From positions 1 to 31,006 of IMG/VR virus record IMGVR_UViG_3300025818_000114: DNA of 31,006 bases, one strand, 5' to 3'. The first letter of the stretch is position 1; each line of letters opens with the position of its first letter. Made by a program: the position numbers and the translations under genes. The notes below the pieces were generated by a model, which was given only the letters and a program-made list of their open reading frames with translations, was not told the DNA's origin and made no database searches. Source of the DNA: a virus. This document shows positions 21,501-28,892 of the stretch, in pieces.

Positions 21501-21532
21501 ATGAAGCCTGTGGAGAAAACCAAGGTAGTTCC

Positions 21533-21919
21533 ATGACTGAAACAGTAAAAAGAGGTCCCGGCAGGCCTAAAAAGGGTGAAGTTGTTGCTAAGAAAGAAGG
21601 CAACAGAGGTGTTAGAGGCCGTCCACCCGGTGATGCCGCTATCATTAACGAGTATAAAGCTCGTATGTTGGCTTCACCGAAGTCTGGAAAGGTGATGGAC
21701 GCTATATTTAATGCGGCGTTGGATGACGAGCATAAGAATCAAGCGGCGGCTTGGAAGTTGCTGATGGATCGGATGTTACCGGTTAGCTATTTCGAAAAGG
21801 ACAAGATGTCACAGGGCAAAAACAGCGTATCTATCACGATTACAGGTGTTGGTACAAAAGCCTCTGTGCAGAACGACGAAGACATTATCGATATTGAACC
21901 GGTGGAATCAGATGACTGA
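21533..21919 (+). CDS. Probable terminase small subunit with two AT-hook motifs
   Basis: The 128-residue protein begins with two AT-hook-like stretches (RGPGRPKKG and VRGRPPGD), which bind the minor groove of AT-rich DNA, then a helical segment (DEHKNQAAAWKLLMDRMLP) and a short beta-rich end (VSITITGVG) with an acidic tail. It is the first gene of the packaging module, a few genes before the large terminase, where T7-like phages often place the small subunit. ATG 21533 is chosen over a GTG at 21491 because the earlier codon overlaps the promoter -10 and would not be in the mRNA. Terminase identity is inferred from position and DNA-binding motifs. Confidence 0.6.
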   Translation: MTETVKRGPGRPKKGEVVAKKEGNRGVRGRPPGDAAIINEYKARMLASPKSGKVMDAIFNAALDDEHKNQAAAWKLLMDRMLPVSYFEKDKMSQGKNSVSITITGVGTKASVQNDEDIIDIEPVESDD

Positions 21920-22352
21920 AGAGTTGATTGAACAGATTAAACTAGATTTAACAAAGCATGAAGGTTGCAAGACTGATGTGTATCTTTGTTCAGAGGGCTA
22001 TGCAACCGCAGGTATCGGACATATGTTGGTTGGAGACGAGGAGATGCCTGTTGGCGCTGAAGTCTCAATGGAACAGGTGTTAGAGTGGTTTAAGTCTGAT
22101 TTCGATGAGGCTGTTGCAGACTGTTGTGCTTTGTTTCTAAACTTTAGTTCGTTACCTGATCAAGTTCAACGTGTGTTGGTTAACATGGCGTTTAATCTAG
22201 GACGGTCTCGACTCAGTAAGTTTAAGAATATGATTAAAGCAGTCAACGAAGGTAGATGGGCTAAAGCCGCTGATGAGATGGTAGCCTCTCGTTGGTACAA
22301 CCAAGTTGGCAACAGGTCTATTGAGTTAGAAAACTGGATGAGAAACGCATGA
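21912..22352 (+). CDS. Lysozyme/endolysin, T4-like glycoside hydrolase family 24
   Basis: The 146-residue protein cuts peptidoglycan between N-acetylmuramic acid and N-acetylglucosamine. The catalytic triad of this family, Glu-8 residues-Asp/Cys-5 residues-Thr, is seen as Glu17, Cys26 and Thr32 within HEGCKTDVYLCSEGYATAGIGH-type context. The Cys variant is a known alternative at the second position. The ATGACTGA overlap with the previous stop fixes ATG 21912. There is no N-terminal membrane or signal segment, so it would need a holin to leave the cytoplasm. It lies in the packaging module and would be made late. Confidence 0.93.
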   Translation: MTEELIEQIKLDLTKHEGCKTDVYLCSEGYATAGIGHMLVGDEEMPVGAEVSMEQVLEWFKSDFDEAVADCCALFLNFSSLPDQVQRVLVNMAFNLGRSRLSKFKNMIKAVNEGRWAKAADEMVASRWYNQVGNRSIELENWMRNA

Positions 22353-23188
22353 GCTTATTTGAAGAGTTGCAGGCCAAAGGACGCAGTGTATTTCCAGCAC
22401 CACAACGATTCTTTGATCCTGCCGATAAAGCCTACAATCCGAAGTTAGGTGGTCAGTTTGAATACACACCCGGCGGTCGTTATTTAGAAATGGGTCCAGA
22501 AGGTCCGCAGGACATTACAGGTCAAAGGCCTAAGCAGGCTGTAATTGGTGTGACTGGTGAAGGTAAACCGGTCATGAAGGTGTCGCAAGAATTAGATACT
22601 ACCGGTGAAATTAAAAAGACCGGTCGCAAAGTAAAGACCAATCTGTTTAAGAAAAAAGCAGGTTGGAACTGGACTGAAGTTCCTCCGGGGTTTAATCCAC
22701 AACCAGATAAAAACTTTCCGTTAGTGTCTGTTGAAGACGGTAAACAACATTACTACACAGTGCAAGCTGAGTTTCCAGAAGGTGTTGATCTGGCTCGTTA
22801 TGAAAAGTCTAAGACTGAACCAAGGTTGCGTCCTACCAAAAAAGGTGGTATTCAACTCGGTGAAAAAGTCGGTGAAATTGAAGTCCGTGGTAAGAAACAT
22901 CCGGTATACAACGCTATTAAAATATTTGGTCCAGCAGGTGCGGCAGTTGGTTTAGGACTTTCTGCGCTGGGGATGTCAGATGATGTTATGGCCGGGGGTA
23001 TTAATTTAGACGATACAACACCCGGTGACGTATTAGACTTCTTAGCTCCTCTTGGGTTTGAAATCCCTAGAGCTGGTGAAGGTGCTGATGTTGTACCGAT
23101 GGATGAACAAGGTGAGCCTGTATATCCGTTTCTAGATGAGATGGATATGCGTAACAATATGTTGATGCGGAACCCTCTGCTTGACTGA
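22349..23188 (+). CDS. Unknown protein between lysozyme and large terminase
   Basis: The 279-residue protein has a charged, Gly/Pro-rich N-terminal two thirds (with LFEELQAKGRSVFPAPQRFF near the start) and one short hydrophobic Gly/Ala segment (FGPAGAAVGLGLSALGM, near residue 194-210) that might be a membrane or glycine-zipper span. An acidic C-terminus is rich in Asp and Met. It is coupled to its neighbours by ATGA at the start and TTGACTGA at the end. I do not recognise the family. A virion, holin-linked or packaging role is possible from context only. Confidence 0.75.
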   Translation: MSLFEELQAKGRSVFPAPQRFFDPADKAYNPKLGGQFEYTPGGRYLEMGPEGPQDITGQRPKQAVIGVTGEGKPVMKVSQELDTTGEIKKTGRKVKTNLFKKKAGWNWTEVPPGFNPQPDKNFPLVSVEDGKQHYYTVQAEFPEGVDLARYEKSKTEPRLRPTKKGGIQLGEKVGEIEVRGKKHPVYNAIKIFGPAGAAVGLGLSALGMSDDVMAGGINLDDTTPGDVLDFLAPLGFEIPRAGEGADVVPMDEQGEPVYPFLDEMDMRNNMLMRNPLLD

Positions 23189-24437
23189 ACTCAAAGTAGA
23201 GCTGTTACCGTGGCAACAAGAAGTATTTGATAGCCCAGTACGATTTAAGATTGTTGCGGCAGGTCGTCGTACAGGAAAGTCTCGACTAGCGGCATGGATG
23301 TTAATCATCAACGCATTGCAGACTGATAGAGGACATGTGTTCTACGTTGCACCGACTCAAGGTCAGGCACGTGACATTATGTGGAACACCCTGTTAGAGT
23401 TAGGTAACCCTGTTGTTACATCATCGCATGTGAACAACATGCAAATTAAGCTCATCAACGGTGCAACAATATCGTTGAAGGGCGCTGACAGACCAGAGAC
23501 GATGCGTGGTGTATCTCTGAAGTTTTTGGTGTTGGATGAATACGCAGACATGAAACCGTCTGTATGGGAAACTGTACTGCGTCCTGCACTGGCTGACCAG
23601 AAGGGTTCAGCAATGTTTATTGGTACTCCTCTTGGAAGAAACCACTTCTATGAGCTGTACAAGTATGGTGAGTTAGCTGATGACCCGACATATCAGGCAT
23701 GGCACTATACCAGTTATGACAATCCGTTACTAGATCCAGAAGAAATCGACATGGCTAAGAAGTCTATGTCAAGCTATGCTTTCCGACAGGAGTTCATGGC
23801 GAGCTTTGAGGCTCTTGGTTCAGAGATTTTTAAAGAAGATTGGATTAAGTTCACGGATGAAGAACCGACCGAAGGTGACTACTATATTGCAGTTGACCTT
23901 GCAGGCTTTGCAGACATTGCGGGCAAAGCAACGGGCAAATCTTCAAAGCTTGATAATACGGCTATCGCCATTGTCAAAGCCGGAACTGAGGGGTGGTATG
24001 TTGCTGACATTGTCTATGGGCGTTGGGACATCAAAAAAACAGCCCGTAAGATATTTGAGGCTGTTCGTGAATATCAGCCTATTGCAGTGGGTATTGAAAA
24101 AGGTGCGCTACGTAATGCGGTTCTTCCGTACCTAACAGATTTAATGAAGTCTGAACAACGGTTCTTTAGAGTTGAAGAACTAACCCACGGTAACAAGAAA
24201 AAGACTGACCGTGTTGTCTGGGCTTTGCAGGGACGCTTTGAGCATGGCAACATCTCATTAGCAGAAGGAGAATGGAATACAGAGTTCTTAGATGAGCTAT
24301 TCCAGTTTCCAAATCCGTTGGTGCATGACGATTTAGTTGATGCACTGGCGTATATTGATCAGCTTGCTAAGGTTAGCTATTACGTTGACTTTGAGGAAGA
24401 AGAATTTCAATTTATTGATCCAATCGCAGGGTATTAA
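23181..24437 (+). CDS. Terminase large subunit
   Basis: The 418-residue motor packages DNA into the prohead and cuts concatemers. It has Walker A AGRRTGKS (27-34), Walker B LVLDE (116-120), a FIGTPLG coupling-like motif (147-152) and nuclease acids Asp239 (YIAVDLAG), Glu306 (VGIEKG) and Asp384/Asp387 (HDDLVDALAY), so ATPase and nuclease both look intact. The start is probably TTG 23181, overlapping the previous stop; no ATG lies before the ATPase motif. At 418 residues it is shorter than T7 gp19 (about 586), as in other marine podoviruses. It acts with the portal encoded next. Confidence 0.95.
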   Translation: MTELKVELLPWQQEVFDSPVRFKIVAAGRRTGKSRLAAWMLIINALQTDRGHVFYVAPTQGQARDIMWNTLLELGNPVVTSSHVNNMQIKLINGATISLKGADRPETMRGVSLKFLVLDEYADMKPSVWETVLRPALADQKGSAMFIGTPLGRNHFYELYKYGELADDPTYQAWHYTSYDNPLLDPEEIDMAKKSMSSYAFRQEFMASFEALGSEIFKEDWIKFTDEEPTEGDYYIAVDLAGFADIAGKATGKSSKLDNTAIAIVKAGTEGWYVADIVYGRWDIKKTARKIFEAVREYQPIAVGIEKGALRNAVLPYLTDLMKSEQRFFRVEELTHGNKKKTDRVVWALQGRFEHGNISLAEGEWNTEFLDELFQFPNPLVHDDLVDALAYIDQLAKVSYYVDFEEEEFQFIDPIAGY

Positions 24438-24439
24438 AT

Positions 24440-26395
24440 ATGGATTATGAAAATCGTTCACTAGTGTTAGCTGGCTTAGAAAACTGGGTCATTGGTAAAT
24501 GTGATCAGTGGCGAGACCACTATGAAGCAAACTACTCTGAAAAGTTTGATGAGTATTACAGACTATGGCGTGGTATCTGGGACCCATCAGATAAGATGCG
24601 AGACTCAGAGCGTTCACGCCTAATCAGCCCTGCGCTACAACAGGCTGTCGAGTCTGCGGTTGCTGAAGTTGAAGAGGCTACATTTGGACGTGGTGTCTGG
24701 TTTGATATTAAAGATGACTTAGGTGACCAGAATCCTGTTGATGTACAACAACTACGTAACCAGTTAGCTGAAGATTTCCAAAAGACCCAAGTGCGGAAGG
24801 CTGTTGCAGAATGCGTATTGAATGCCGCAATCTTTGGCACTGGTATGGGTGAACTGGTCTTAGAAGAAAAGAAAGAGATGAGACCGGCAACACAGCCTGT
24901 ACTGGACGGTGCTATGGCGGCTTTCGGTGTGATGGAAACAGATCGCTATGTTGTTCGTTTACGCCCGGTGTTACCGCAGAACTTTCTTATTGATCCGGTT
25001 GCAACATCTATTGAAGAAGCAATGGGCGTAGCTATCGATGAATATGTACCCCGTCATCACATTCTAAACGGTATTGAAAACGGGATCTATCGCAACATTG
25101 AAGTTGAGAACACCTACACCGACACCGACTTAGAGCCAGACAAGCAGTTGGTGATGTACGACGAAGACAAAGTACGTCTGACTAAGTATTACGGTTTGAT
25201 TCCATCTGAGTTGTATATTGATGCAATTTCAGAAGGGTTATCTGAAGAGGAGGTTGAAGACTTAGACACTCCATCAACAGAATACATTGAGGCTATCGTA
25301 GTGCTTGCTAACGGTGGTCAATTACTCAAAGTAGAGGCTAACCCCTACATGATGCAAGATCGCCCTGTGGTGGCTTTCCCATGGGATGTCGTACCCGGTC
25401 GTTTCTGGGGACGTGGAATCTGTGAAAAGGGTTACAATGCACAGAAAGCGTTAGACACTGAACTGAGAGCCAGAATTGATGCGCTTGCGCTTACTGTACA
25501 CCCTATGCTTGCTGTTGATGCTTCACGTCTTCCTAGAGGGGCAAAGATGGAAATCAGACCCGGCAAGACGATTCTTACCAACGGAAATCCTTCAGAGATC
25601 CTCCAACCGTTTAAATTCGGGTCGCTTGATCAGGTCTCATTCACCCAAGCTCGTGACCTGCAAACTATGGTACAGATGGCAACAGGTTCTATCGATGCCG
25701 CCGGAATACCCGGTAGTATTAACGGAGACTCTACTGCCGCCGGTATCTCAATGTCGCTCGGTGCAATCATCAAGCGTCACAAGCGTACACTGATTAACTT
25801 CCAAGAAGCTTTCTTACTACCGTTTGTTGAGAAAGCAGCATACCGGTACATGCAGTTTGATCCTGAATTGTACCCTGTACAAGACTATAAGTTTGTAGCA
25901 TCAAGCTCGTTAGGCATTATTGCCCGTGAGTATGAGGTAACACAGCTTGTTCAATTGTTGCAGACTATGTCACCGGATAGCCCAATGTATCCGATGTTGA
26001 TTGAATCTATCGTAGACAACATGAACCTGTCGAATCGTGAAGCAATCATCGAAGGGCTTCGTCAGGCTAATCAGCCTAATCCAGAAGAGCAACAGATGCA
26101 ACAACAGCAGATGCAAGCTCAGATGGCGGCACAGCAAGCTCAGTTGGATCTATCAAATGCTCAGGCTACTGAAGCAATGTCTAGAGCTAGAAAGAATGCG
26201 GCTGAAACAGGCTTAACAGCCTATGAAGCTGAAACAAACCGATTGAAGGTTCTAACAACCAATCTAGAACCCGGAGATCAGGACGAGAAGGAATTTGAGC
26301 GTCGAGTGAAGTTAGCTGAGTTGTTACTCAAAGAGCGAGCGATTGCATCAGATGAAGCTATTGTATCTAAACAAATGAGGGAAAATAATCAATGA
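24440..26395 (+). CDS. Portal protein (head-tail connector)
   Basis: The 651-residue portal forms the dodecameric ring at one capsid vertex. It follows the terminase by two bases and precedes scaffold and capsid, the fixed late order. Family-like features are an N-terminal DYENRSLVLAGLENWVIGKC with DEYYRLWRGIW, a segment with AFPWDVVPGRFWGRGICEKGY near 314-335, and TGSIDAAGIPGSINGDSTAAGIS near 413-436. The C-terminal 120 residues are Gln- and Ala-rich and likely coiled coil (QQMQQQQMQAQMAAQQAQ). The gene looks complete and ends with an ATGA overlap to a small gene. Confidence 0.93.
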   Translation: MDYENRSLVLAGLENWVIGKCDQWRDHYEANYSEKFDEYYRLWRGIWDPSDKMRDSERSRLISPALQQAVESAVAEVEEATFGRGVWFDIKDDLGDQNPVDVQQLRNQLAEDFQKTQVRKAVAECVLNAAIFGTGMGELVLEEKKEMRPATQPVLDGAMAAFGVMETDRYVVRLRPVLPQNFLIDPVATSIEEAMGVAIDEYVPRHHILNGIENGIYRNIEVENTYTDTDLEPDKQLVMYDEDKVRLTKYYGLIPSELYIDAISEGLSEEEVEDLDTPSTEYIEAIVVLANGGQLLKVEANPYMMQDRPVVAFPWDVVPGRFWGRGICEKGYNAQKALDTELRARIDALALTVHPMLAVDASRLPRGAKMEIRPGKTILTNGNPSEILQPFKFGSLDQVSFTQARDLQTMVQMATGSIDAAGIPGSINGDSTAAGISMSLGAIIKRHKRTLINFQEAFLLPFVEKAAYRYMQFDPELYPVQDYKFVASSSLGIIAREYEVTQLVQLLQTMSPDSPMYPMLIESIVDNMNLSNREAIIEGLRQANQPNPEEQQMQQQQMQAQMAAQQAQLDLSNAQATEAMSRARKNAAETGLTAYEAETNRLKVLTTNLEPGDQDEKEFERRVKLAELLLKERAIASDEAIVSKQMRENNQ

Positions 26396-26523
26396 TTACC
26401 CAAACAGAACTGAATCAAGTATTGATTGAAATTAACAAAATCCTTGATGGATTAAACAAACGTATCACAGATCTAGAGAAGGCACCAGCCCCTATTAAGA
26501 AGCCAACACCTTCTAAGTCTTGA
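26392..26523 (+). CDS. Small coiled-coil protein after portal (43 residues)
   Basis: The frame from ATG 26392 overlaps the portal stop (ATGA) and ends in TGA at 26521-26523. The protein has a clear helical heptad pattern (LNQVLIEINKILDGLNKRITDLEK) followed by a Pro/Lys-rich tail. Its stop lies inside the -35 of the next promoter. Tight coupling and composition support a real gene. A role beside portal or scaffold is inferred. Confidence 0.7.
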   Translation: MITQTELNQVLIEINKILDGLNKRITDLEKAPAPIKKPTPSKS

Positions 26524-26548
26524 CTTTTGGCATAAAATATGCTAGAAT
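26520..26548 (+). promoter_or_regulatory. Late promoter 2, ahead of scaffold and capsid
   Basis: TTGACT (26520-26525) and TAGAAT (26543-26548) are 17 bases apart with TGC before the -10. The first eight bases and the TGCTAGA-TAT block match late promoter 1 at identical spacing, while the spacer differs and lacks the NtrC-like site. It would boost capsid and scaffold mRNA. Confidence 0.8.
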
Positions 26549-26580
26549 ATTCTTTATAGACAACGCACCAATAGGAGAAT

Positions 26581-26832
26581 GTGTTGACAAAAGAAGATGA
26601 AAAATATTATGAAACCTACTTCGACCTCTTCCTTCATTCAGGATGGAAGCAGTTGGTAACAGACCTTACTGAAAGTTTGGATTCTTACCGAATAGAAGAT
26701 ATTGCAGACGCTGATGCCCTAAAGCGGGTACAAGGCGAAAGAGCAATATTAAGTAGGCTTGTAAATTTTGAAGTTTCTATAAAGGAAACCTATGATTTAA
26801 TATTGGAGGCCGAACGTGCTGAAGCGGTTTGA
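26581..26832 (+). CDS. Conserved small phage protein before scaffold
   Basis: The protein of about 83 residues is acidic and helical, with KYYETYFDLFLHSGWKQL near the start and ILSRLVNFEVSIKETYDLILEAE near the end. From memory, similar small proteins lie between portal and scaffold in marine podoviruses; the function is unknown. The ribosome site AGGAG is three bases before GTG 26581 and six before an in-frame TTG at 26584, so either codon could start it. It overlaps the next gene by 17 bases. Confidence 0.75.
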   Translation: MLTKEDEKYYETYFDLFLHSGWKQLVTDLTESLDSYRIEDIADADALKRVQGERAILSRLVNFEVSIKETYDLILEAERAEAV

Positions 26833-27025
26833 CTTCCGATGTACAGAATGTAATCACATTGAAGAACAATGGGTAGACTCTGAAGAGAAGCTAACCACTT
26901 GTTATGAATGTGGACATACCGCCGTGCGGATAATCTCTCCGATTCGAACACATTATAAGGGATCAGGTTGGCCTGATGCTGACGATAAGTGGGCTAAGGA
27001 TCATGAGAGAGCCGCTCGTAAATAA
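26816..27025 (+). CDS. FmdB-like zinc ribbon protein
   Basis: The 69-residue protein has a zinc ribbon with Cys9-x2-Cys12 and Cys29-x2-Cys32 in a CTECNHIEEQW...TTCYECGH context, which is the FmdB regulatory-protein pattern. It ends with a basic segment (DHERAARK). It starts at GTG 26816 after a well-spaced GGAGG. Such proteins are frequent in phage late modules, with unclear roles; they may bind nucleic acid or assist assembly. No DNA-binding activity can be inferred from sequence alone. Confidence 0.85.
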   Translation: MLKRFDFRCTECNHIEEQWVDSEEKLTTCYECGHTAVRIISPIRTHYKGSGWPDADDKWAKDHERAARK

Positions 27026-27061
27026 ACACTTCCATAATGCTTTAACGGCACGGAGTACAAT

Positions 27062-27862
27062 ATGGCAAAATTAATTGAGCGTCCTGAAGAGGACACAACT
27101 GAAGAGTACACAACGCTCGAAAAAACTGAAGAACAATTTGAAGAGCCTGAACAGCCTGAAGAGGTAACTGCACAGGAAGATGAAATCCCTGATAAGTATC
27201 AAGGGAAAGACATCAAAGATATCGTTAGGATGCACCAAGAAGCTGAAAAGCTTTTAGGTCGTCAAAGTTCTGAAGTTGGAGAGTTGCGGAAAATCGTTGA
27301 TGACTTCGTAAAGACTCAACTCGATACACAAAAACAAAGCCCACAGGCACAGGTCGAAGAAGACGAGTTAGACTTTTTCTATGATCCTGAAGCCGCTGTT
27401 CAGAAGGTGATTGACCGTCATCCGAAGATTAAAGAAGCCGAAGAATACACCCGCCAAGCTAAGCAGGCGTCAATTATCGGTAAGATCGAACAGAAGCATC
27501 CAGACTTTAAAGACATTGTCGCTGACAATGCATTTGCAGAATGGGTTCAAGCTTCAAAAGTTCGAACAGAGCTTTATATTCGGGCTGACCAGCAATTTGA
27601 CTTCGACAGTGCTGATGAGCTTCTAAGCCTCTGGAAAGAGCGTAGACAAGCTGTATCAAACACTGAAGACCTCAATAAAGCTGATCGGCAACGACAGGCA
27701 AGAGCCGCCTCAACAGGAGCCGCTAAAGGATCGGGTGAAGCCCCATCTCGAAAGATCTATCGACGTGCCGACATTATTGAACTCATGCAGAAAGATCCAA
27801 AGCGTTACAATGCCATGGCTGATGAAATCATGGCGGCGTATGCAGAGGGTCGTGTTAAATAA
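27062..27862 (+). CDS. Scaffolding (capsid assembly) protein
   Basis: The 266-residue protein has an acidic, Glu/Gln/Pro-rich N-terminus (about 45 residues), a central helical part with EKLLGRQSSEVGELRKIVDDF, and a basic C-terminal end (ADIIELMQKDPKRYNAMADEIM). This acidic-helix-basic design and the place directly before the major capsid gene match phage scaffolding proteins, which direct prohead assembly and then leave. An ACGGAG ribosome site lies before ATG 27062. Identification rests on context and composition. Confidence 0.85.
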   Translation: MAKLIERPEEDTTEEYTTLEKTEEQFEEPEQPEEVTAQEDEIPDKYQGKDIKDIVRMHQEAEKLLGRQSSEVGELRKIVDDFVKTQLDTQKQSPQAQVEEDELDFFYDPEAAVQKVIDRHPKIKEAEEYTRQAKQASIIGKIEQKHPDFKDIVADNAFAEWVQASKVRTELYIRADQQFDFDSADELLSLWKERRQAVSNTEDLNKADRQRQARAASTGAAKGSGEAPSRKIYRRADIIELMQKDPKRYNAMADEIMAAYAEGRVK

Positions 27863-27886
27863 CCTAAAGCATTAAGGAGCTTTAAA

Positions 27887-28831
27887 ATGGCACTTGGTAC
27901 TAACCACGTCACCAATACTACTGGGGCTACTTTCATCCCAGAGATTTGGTCCGACGAAATCATTGCGGCCTACGAGAAATCACTCGTATTGGCTAATCTT
28001 GTTAACCGTATGCCCATGACAGGCAAGAAAGGCGATACACTTCATATCCCTAAGCCTACTCGTGGCGATGCATCTGCAAAGACTGCTGAAGCTCAGGTCA
28101 CCCTGATTGCGGCAACTGAGTCAGAAGTGCAAGTCACTATCGATCAGCACTACGAGTATTCTCGTTTGATCGAAGACATCACTGACGTGCAAGCTCTGTC
28201 TTCACTCCGTCAGTTCTACACTTCAGACGCTGGCTATGCGCTTGCTAAGCAAGTTGACACTGATTTGTTTGCATTGGGTAAGTCTTTGGGTAACTCTGAT
28301 GGTGCAGACTGGATTCACAGCAACTCATACTACATGGACGCTTCTACAGGCTTAACTGCTTATACGGCTGATACTGTGGTTCCTGCTGACGTGTTCTCAG
28401 ACGCTGGTTTCCGTGCGGCAATCAAAGAGTTGGATGATGCTGATGTTCCTATGGATCAGCGTTTCCTTGTTATTCCTCCATCAGTCATTCAGACTATCCG
28501 TGGGGAAAGCCGTTATGTGTCTTCAGACTTCGTATCTGGACAGACTGTTGTTAACGGAAATGTTGGTAGCCTCTACGGTATCGACATCTATGTTTCAACA
28601 AACTGCCCGCTCATCGAAACTGCGGCACAAAACGGCGCTACAGACGGTGGCGATCTGAAAGCAGGTATCTTAGGTCATAAAGACTTTGCGGTATTTGCAG
28701 AGCAGATGGGCGTCCGCTCACAAACTCAATACAAGCAAGAGTATCTTGGTGACTTGTTCACTGCCGACACTCTCTACGGCGTAAAAGTTTTACGTCCTGA
28801 ATCAGCATTGGCATTGGTCTTCAACGCCTAA
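27887..28831 (+). CDS. Major capsid protein (T7 gp10-like)
   Basis: The 314-residue protein has the N-terminal pattern of T7-like marine capsid proteins: FIPEIWSDEIIAAYEKSLVLANLVNR (residues 17-42, in two shorter blocks), then GDTLHIPKPTRG and a QHYEYSRLIEDI segment. It follows scaffold with an AAGGAG ribosome site seven bases before ATG and is followed by a hairpin terminator, as for T7 gene 10. It builds the icosahedral shell in the HK97 fold. Clean codon use and a strong ribosome site fit high expression. The gene appears complete. Confidence 0.95.
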   Translation: MALGTNHVTNTTGATFIPEIWSDEIIAAYEKSLVLANLVNRMPMTGKKGDTLHIPKPTRGDASAKTAEAQVTLIAATESEVQVTIDQHYEYSRLIEDITDVQALSSLRQFYTSDAGYALAKQVDTDLFALGKSLGNSDGADWIHSNSYYMDASTGLTAYTADTVVPADVFSDAGFRAAIKELDDADVPMDQRFLVIPPSVIQTIRGESRYVSSDFVSGQTVVNGNVGSLYGIDIYVSTNCPLIETAAQNGATDGGDLKAGILGHKDFAVFAEQMGVRSQTQYKQEYLGDLFTADTLYGVKVLRPESALALVFNA

Positions 28832-28843
28832 TCTGATTACTAT

Positions 28844-28869
28844 AGGGGCCTCAATCGAGGCCTCTTTCT
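28844..28869 (+). terminator. Intrinsic terminator after major capsid gene
   Basis: Bases 28844-28852 pair with 28857-28865 around AATC, giving nine pairs including one G-T. A T-rich tail (TCTTTCT) follows. A partial terminator here would keep capsid mRNA more abundant than tail mRNA, as in T7. Confidence 0.75.
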
Positions 28870-28892
28870 AATTCTAATCACTGGAGAGACTA

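Larger units (their letters stand above)
20851..21532. other. Repeat-rich gene-free region before the late operon
   Basis: About 680 bases without a convincing gene. In order it holds the cassette terminator (20875-20901), a stretch with scattered CAGGC words, nine-base GCCTGCA-containing repeats (21116-21208), three NtrC-like boxes (21206-21262), an AT-rich part with a long inverted repeat (21361-21396), palindromes at 21399-21408 and 21404-21419, and the late promoter (21472-21500). A 91-codon frame at 21009-21284 has no ribosome site and encodes only the repeats. Direct repeats beside AT-rich DNA make a replication origin possible. Confidence 0.7.

Noticed and set aside
21263-21532. Sigma54 (-24/-12) promoter downstream of the NtrC-like boxes
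   Set aside because: I looked for TGGCAC-N5-TTGC forms. The nearest TTGC words lack a correctly spaced GG, so classic NtrC-sigma54 activation of the late genes is not supported.
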